A program made the translations under genes and the position numbers. From Siphonodentalium dalli (taxonomy: Eukaryota; Mollusca; Scaphopoda; Gadilida; Siphonodentaliidae): a stretch of DNA of 64,000 bases. Every line of letters begins with the position of its first letter. Within the stretch, counting starts at the first letter, position 1. Shown in pieces: positions 61,001 through 64,000 of the stretch. The notes below the pieces were generated by a model. The model was not told the origin of the DNA. It saw only the letters and a list, made by a program, of their open reading frames with translations, and searched no databases. Location of the stretch: assembly GCA_032622095.1 (NCBI GenBank), contig CP136069.1:156415043-156479042 (forward strand), written 5' to 3'.

Positions 61001-63636
61001 AACGTCAACCAATTTCATTCATATTTGGTAGTTGGATCTCTCACAACAATAAGTTCGAAAAACAAGTTTATCCAATTATTTTTAACTGAGTTAAGGCCCT
61101 TAGTATGTTAGTACATTTATTTTTAGCAATTTTATGTCCATTAGCATGATAACTTAAACAAACGTCAACCAATTTCATATTTGGTATATGGATCTGTTAC
61201 AACAATGTCTTGAATGAGTTCGAAAACCAGATTTGTCCAATTCGTTTTACCTGAGTTACAGCCCTTAGTTTGTCTATTTTTAGCAATTTTAGGAGAAAAA
61301 AAATTCCGTAGTACAATAACTTGAACAAACGTCAACCAATTTAATTCACATCTGGTGGTACTAGCCGTGATACCTGGTGTTGCCCAGGTTAAAGTGATTT
61401 GAAACCCTCTGCTGTCGACAATTGGTTTGAGTAGAGAATACTCTTTGGCATAAAACGTCCACGACAACAATATATTTATTAAATTAAAAGCTTAATAACT
61501 TTATTCATAACTGTAATGCTTACATTATTATATTTACACCTTAGCCCAGCCCTATGTTCACCACATACAAGACTTAATTTCAATGCTGCCATAGTTATTC
61601 TATTATACACACTGTCAATTTTGTGCTGTTAACATCATTGCTCATCATCCGTGATTATATAATATTGGTGACAACATATAGGCAGACACAACTAACTCCA
61701 ACTCCGATTTCATCAACTCATATGACATATTTTATTACGCGATAGTTGTGGGACTTTGGTCACTGTGTTCATAATAGGATGGGCTTTCTAAAAGGGTTTT
61801 GTTGTATTCATCAGGATAGCAATCCTTTAAATTTACCGACCCATCAGGGACATTTCAGTTAGGGCCTTGTTATTACTATATTGTGCAAGCCTTGAAATAG
61901 TGTGTCTGTCGGCATAGCGGGCTAGCATCACCAAATTCACCCTCTGGGGACCTCATTCTGCTTACACCTCAGCAGAATGAGGTTCCAAGAGGGTGAATTT
62001 GGTGATGCTAACCCGCATAGTGGGCTAGCATCACCAAATTCACCCTCTGGGGACCTCATTCTGCTGAGGTGTAAGGCTTGATGTTGTGTCATATCTTTTA
62101 AAACAGAGGCGAGACATAGAGACGCATAGGATAGCGTTAAGCAGGAAGAACTCTAAGCTGAGCTTGTTAGAAGTTCGAGATGCTGAAAAAGACAGGAAAA
62201 TTCAAAGTCTGAAAATTCAGGTTGAAAAATTACAAGCTGAAAGGTATGTTGTCATTCAAAACATGGTTCAAGACAAGCATGAACTGTAAATATGTATGTC
62301 ATCAGGTTGGGGTAATATAAATGCAGGCAGAACACTTGAATAAGATATATGTATCTGTATCGAAAATTTAGGCAGCAAAGAAGATTGTCAAAATGGTTGA
62401 AAAATTGTAGAAAAAATCTTATTTACGTCAAACTTTGGAGTCTTCTGTTGTTTTTGTGTTATTTCCTACCTGCTGTGGTAATGTCAGTCTCTGTTAGTTG
62501 TAAATGATAGAAATTACTGAGTAACCGCACAATACACAATGATAAATATGCACTATACTCACTCTAACACTTGAAACCCAATGTATACAGCACTTATGAG
62601 GTGCAACATGTCAATATTGTGAATATAGCGATGATTTAGTTTGTTGTCAGATGCAGGATTCGCTTATCAAAAGTTTGGCCAAATGAATTTTTTTTTGGCC
62701 AAATTAAATCCTCATTTTCTGGGGTCACAATTAATGACTAAACTTGTTTTTAATTTCAAACTTTATTTATTACCTGAAATGTGCAAACATGCGACTAACA
62801 CTCTACTAAAATTATAATAACATAACTCCACTTAAACAGTGCAATAACTCTCACTGACACCGTGTTGCCAACTAATGAGCTGTGTTAATTGTCACCGCTA
62901 TCTTCGCCAAGATAAAACAAAAACTATCAGTGTTGCTTATTATAGTGAGGTGATAACTGTTTACGGGTAATATATATTGTTGGATTAATACCTTTACGAG
63001 GGGAAGCCAGTTTGCTGTGATTATAAGCCCCAGACTGGAGATAGTTTATTACACCTTACGTAACTTAACATGCCATTGAGTGGTGCGGCACACTGGTACA
63101 TCCAATTTCTTTCTACCGCCCAATTGTGGGACAATGCATTCACATATTTTATCATTCAATCAACAAACAAATTACATAACTGGTGCACAGATTGAAGCTT
63201 TGCTATAGTTTGCTATACGCCTGTAATGGTATGATGTTTCCAAAGTAGGAATCCCAGGTGCTCAAGACCGGCGAATTGGCGACAGTGTTTTGTCACCTCA
63301 GTTTGGCACTGTCAATCGATTCAACAATTTTGAATTAGATTTAAAAGCCAAATGAATTTTTTTTGCCCATTTTCAAATTAAAATTGGCCATTGGAATTTG
63401 GCCTATGGCATCATTAACCCTTCTTATCATGCAACCTCATCTATAAGTATCTCCAGCAAATTGCAGCAGAAAGATTGAGTAACTTAATACTGATATTATT
63501 TGAATATTTGTTCAATTCTTCTAGGGATGTATTAAATGAGGATGTGAGACGGAAAGCGAATGAAATCGAGAAGCTGCTGAAGGAAACTATAGACATAGAA
63601 AAGAAGGTGTCGAACTTCCAACTCGAAGTCCACGAG
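51927..63636 (+). CDS. GOLGA1: Golgin, probably golgin-97 (GOLGA1) type; first five coding exons, gene runs off the right edge
   Basis: Golgins are long coiled-coil tethers anchored on the trans-Golgi by a C-terminal GRIP domain bound to Arl1. Exons: 51919-52065 (ATG at 51927), 54630-54715, 59481-59585, 62107-62243, 63525-63636. All phases agree, giving 193 aa so far. The protein starts MFKSLKQKITKEGG, matching the N-terminal amphipathic motif shared by golgin-97 (MFAKLKKKI) and golgin-245 (MFKKLKQKI), which captures endosome-derived vesicles. A Ser/Pro-rich linker and an acidic stretch (ENDDDDSQ) follow, then a Lys/Glu/Leu coiled coil (exons 4-5) typical of golgins. Linkage to PPP6C favours GOLGA1; golgin-245 (GOLGA4) is the alternative. 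The GRIP domain is not in the window. Confidence 0.7.
52083..52350 (+). mobile_element. A2 MITE, copy h
   Basis: TTAACCCTTTCTTGGTGGGA to ATGGAAGGGTTAA. Starts 18 bp after the donor of the first golgin coding exon and shares its right TTAA with the adjacent S element. Confidence 0.88.
52347..52517. mobile_element. S-type MITE, copy 3
   Basis: TTAACCCTTTCAGTGCCAAG and complement; almost perfect palindrome. Its left TTAA is also the right TTAA of the A2 copy before it. Confidence 0.88.
52646..52908 (+). mobile_element. A2 MITE, copy i
   Basis: TTAACCCTTTCATGACAAGA to AATGGAAGGGTTAA with two hairpins. In golgin intron 1. Confidence 0.85.
53324..53536. mobile_element. Family C MITE, copy 5
   Basis: CAGTAATGCTCTAAGTAACT to the inverse, TA duplications, near-perfect palindrome; golgin intron 1. 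Confidence 0.88.
54630..54715 (+). CDS. GOLGA1: Golgin coding exon 2
   Basis: The acceptor TTCTTTACTTGCAG and donor CAG|GTGATT flank 86 nt. Phase 1 joins ACTG to CA, giving Ala. It encodes ASSPRLDNRKLKPGNTDTAD then NSDVEQGSQ, a polar, probably disordered linker like that after the N-terminal motif of golgin-97 and golgin-245. Confidence 0.75.
54880..55928. mobile_element. Family B MITE interrupted by a pearl-like element
   Basis: Left half 54880-54964 stops inside spacer motif TCAAATTAACA; the spacer resumes at about 55709 with TTTTTTAGTTCAATTTC, then right hairpin and terminus. Confidence 0.7.
54965..55708 (-). mobile_element. Pearl/Helitron-like element, inverted, few repeat units
   Basis: Contains GGCCATCTTGGATTT units (three or more), a tail-like GGCCATGGGTTGGCATCCG side, and the opposite flank AAGTTGAGCTACAGTTTCAT seen inverted at 36895-36925. 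Diverged copy of the 36640-39640 element. Confidence 0.6.
56095..56815. mobile_element. Family C MITE, copy 6, with a hAT fragment in place of its right arm
   Basis: The left arm is normal to GGAAAGCTCTCGG (56201). The right arm is missing except the last ~11 bp before the TA. Between them is a hAT remnant. Confidence 0.7.
56284..56536 (+). pseudogene. hAT transposase C-terminal fragment
   Basis: Encodes AGFVETLYCVPVSTVDCERA then FSYQNMIKTRLRNRLSVPHL and so on, ending in a stop. STVDCERAFS-x-MIKTRLRNRL is the hAT C-terminal dimerisation motif, as in ZNF862-like proteins. The N-terminal and DDE parts are absent. A hAT-like end CAGGGTTCGCGCTGG lies at 56791-56805 (inverted) next to GGCATTAC. 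Confidence 0.8.
56989..59160. mobile_element. 2.17-kb DNA transposon with long terminal inverted repeats, TTA duplication (PIF/Harbinger-like)
   Basis: Ends TAGTGTGGTCG and CGACCACACTA, with ~170-bp imperfect inverted repeats (CGGAATAAATTGGATACAAG in both; both include a CCAAGATGGCGTCCA type block). A 3-bp TTA duplication fits PIF/Harbinger. No transposase domain recognised inside. Confidence 0.75.
57170..58980. other. Interior of the 2.17-kb TTA-flanked transposon, no gene recognised
   Basis: Short ORFs only (largest about 67 codons at 58676, hydrophobic Cys-rich). Nothing like a DDE transposase could be read. Confidence 0.5.
59481..59585 (+). CDS. GOLGA1: Golgin coding exon 3
   Basis: The acceptor is CCTCCCTGTTCCAG. 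It encodes KTPDTSLISVEHRDSHSDIL then SEIEAALENDDDDSQ, phase 0. Two in-frame donors are possible: CAG|GTGCAG at 59585, or CTT|GTATGT at 59603, which would add VQIRSL. The end of a family B MITE lies only 14 bp before the exon, so the polypyrimidine tract is squeezed between TE and exon. Confidence 0.75.
59604..60729. other. Golgin intron between coding exons 3 and 4, unclassified
   Basis: Inverted blocks GGCTGGCCGGTATTTCAATA (59868) and ATCAATACCGTCCAGCC (60613-60630) suggest a ~760-bp foldback element with CGGTATT...AATACCG ends. A 110-codon ORF inside has no domain. Confidence 0.4.
60730..61400. repeat. Tandem repeat, four or more diverged ~125-bp units
   Basis: Units share AACAAACGTCAACCAATTT, TATTTGGTATATGGATC and GAGTTAAGGCCCTTAG-like blocks. 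One inverted unit occurs at 39655-39870. Possibly the core of another pearl-like element. Confidence 0.75.
61886..62080. mobile_element. Family B MITE, ends 26 bp before golgin exon 4
   Basis: CAAGCCTTGAAATAGTGTGT to GTGTAAGGCTTG, with one and a half hairpins and no spacer. Confidence 0.85.
62107..62243 (+). CDS. GOLGA1: Golgin coding exon 4 (coiled coil)
   Basis: The acceptor CTTTTAAAACAG and donor GAAAG|GTATGT flank 137 nt. It encodes RRDIETHRIALSRKNSKLSL and onward to KIQVEKLQAE, with heptad-like Leu/Ile spacing. It starts in phase 0 and ends in phase 2, matching exon 5. A family B MITE ends 26 bp upstream. Confidence 0.8.
62650..63420. mobile_element. 'GTGGCCAAA' repeat element, copy 2
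   Basis: Same edges and middle as 49420-50090, diverged; in the golgin intron between coding exons 4 and 5. Confidence 0.6.
63525..63636 (+). CDS. GOLGA1: Golgin coding exon 5 (coiled coil)
   Basis: The acceptor TTCAATTCTTCTAG and donor GAG|GTGAGG flank 112 nt. It encodes (R)DVLNEDVRRKANEIEKLLK, then ETIDIEKKVSNFQLEVHE, a clear coiled coil. It is the last exon seen before the window ends. Confidence 0.8.
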
Positions 63637-63705
63637 GTGAGGCTACCAGCCCAGTGGGAGATTTCTTCTCTACCATTTACCCAGGGAAAGGTGTCTTTGT
63701 TATAT

Positions 63706-63882
63706 ACCTTTAATGATAGGAGTTGCGCTCATGCAGCATAAAAGATCCTCTGCCAGTGCATTCTCTGATATATGCGAGTCTACCATAGGGAGCCTCACAT
63801 ATATAAGAGAATGCATTGTCTTACAAGGTCAAAGTAAATATTGTTAGGCCAATGTATTCTCTTATATATGCAAGGGTTCTCG
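63706..63882 (+). mobile_element. A2 MITE, copy j, right end replaced by family B
   Basis: Starts CCTTTAATGATAGGAGTTGC, with hairpin 1 and the left arm of hairpin 2; it is then cut off where a family B element begins. Confidence 0.75.
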
Positions 63883-63885
63883 ATG

Positions 63886-64000
63886 TCTTTAAATTGTGTG
63901 TCTGTCATTTCCAGAATAAGGTCCCCAGAAGGTGAATTTAGTGATGCTACCCTGCATAGCAGGCTAGCATCACTAAATTCACCCTCTGGGTACCTCATTC
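63886..64000. mobile_element. Family B MITE, cut by the window edge
   Basis: GTGTGTCTGTCATTTCCAGA, then the left hairpin to the end of the window. Replaces the right end of an A2 MITE. Confidence 0.8.

Overview
The window is animal nuclear DNA: AT-rich, with split genes, GT-AG introns and one AT-AC intron, and very dense with short inverted-repeat transposons. A ~160-bp tandem-repeat element with a Helitron-like 3' end resembles the bivalve 'pearl' elements, so a bivalve mollusc is my best guess. That is inference; no sequence here names the species.

Two protein-coding genes can be supported. On the minus strand, 8843-47355 holds a complete gene for the catalytic subunit of protein phosphatase 6 (PPP6C). 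Ten coding exons join without a frame break into 303 aa, with all metal-binding and catalytic motifs present. On the plus strand, from 51927 to beyond the right edge, lie the first five coding exons of a golgin. It starts with an MFKSLKQKI amphipathic motif like golgin-97 and golgin-245. The two genes are head to head, about 4.6 kb apart between start codons. As I recall the human map, PPP6C and GOLGA1 lie close together on 9q33.3, so this looks like conserved linkage and favours GOLGA1.

PPP6C has three oddities. (1) The 3' half of exon 2, which encodes the GDIHGQ metal-binding motif and carries its splice donor, is present five times in tandem (period 72-76 bp). (2) The terminal exon exists twice, about 10 kb apart. 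Both copies are intact and of equal length, but they encode different C-termini. (3) The intron between exons 7 and 8 is a U12-type AT-AC intron.

Nearly everything else is transposon sequence, much of it nested. The families seen are: TTAA-flanked piggyBac-like MITEs of at least six kinds, several carrying the same AATGCATTCTC...GAGAATGCATT hairpin; a two-hairpin MITE ('family B', about 16 copies) that stops 14-46 bp from several exons; a TA-flanked near-perfect palindrome ('family C', six copies); a TTA-flanked 2.17-kb element inside a B copy; hAT elements with 8-bp duplications; a Helitron/pearl-like array of 16 units; a 5'-truncated LINE; and a tRNA-derived SINE.

Layout: 1-8842, repeats downstream of PPP6C; 8843-47355, PPP6C with TE-filled introns; 47356-51918, intergenic region with probable promoters plus TEs; 51919-64000, golgin 5' part with TE-filled introns. 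No rRNA gene, CRISPR array or prokaryotic feature was seen.
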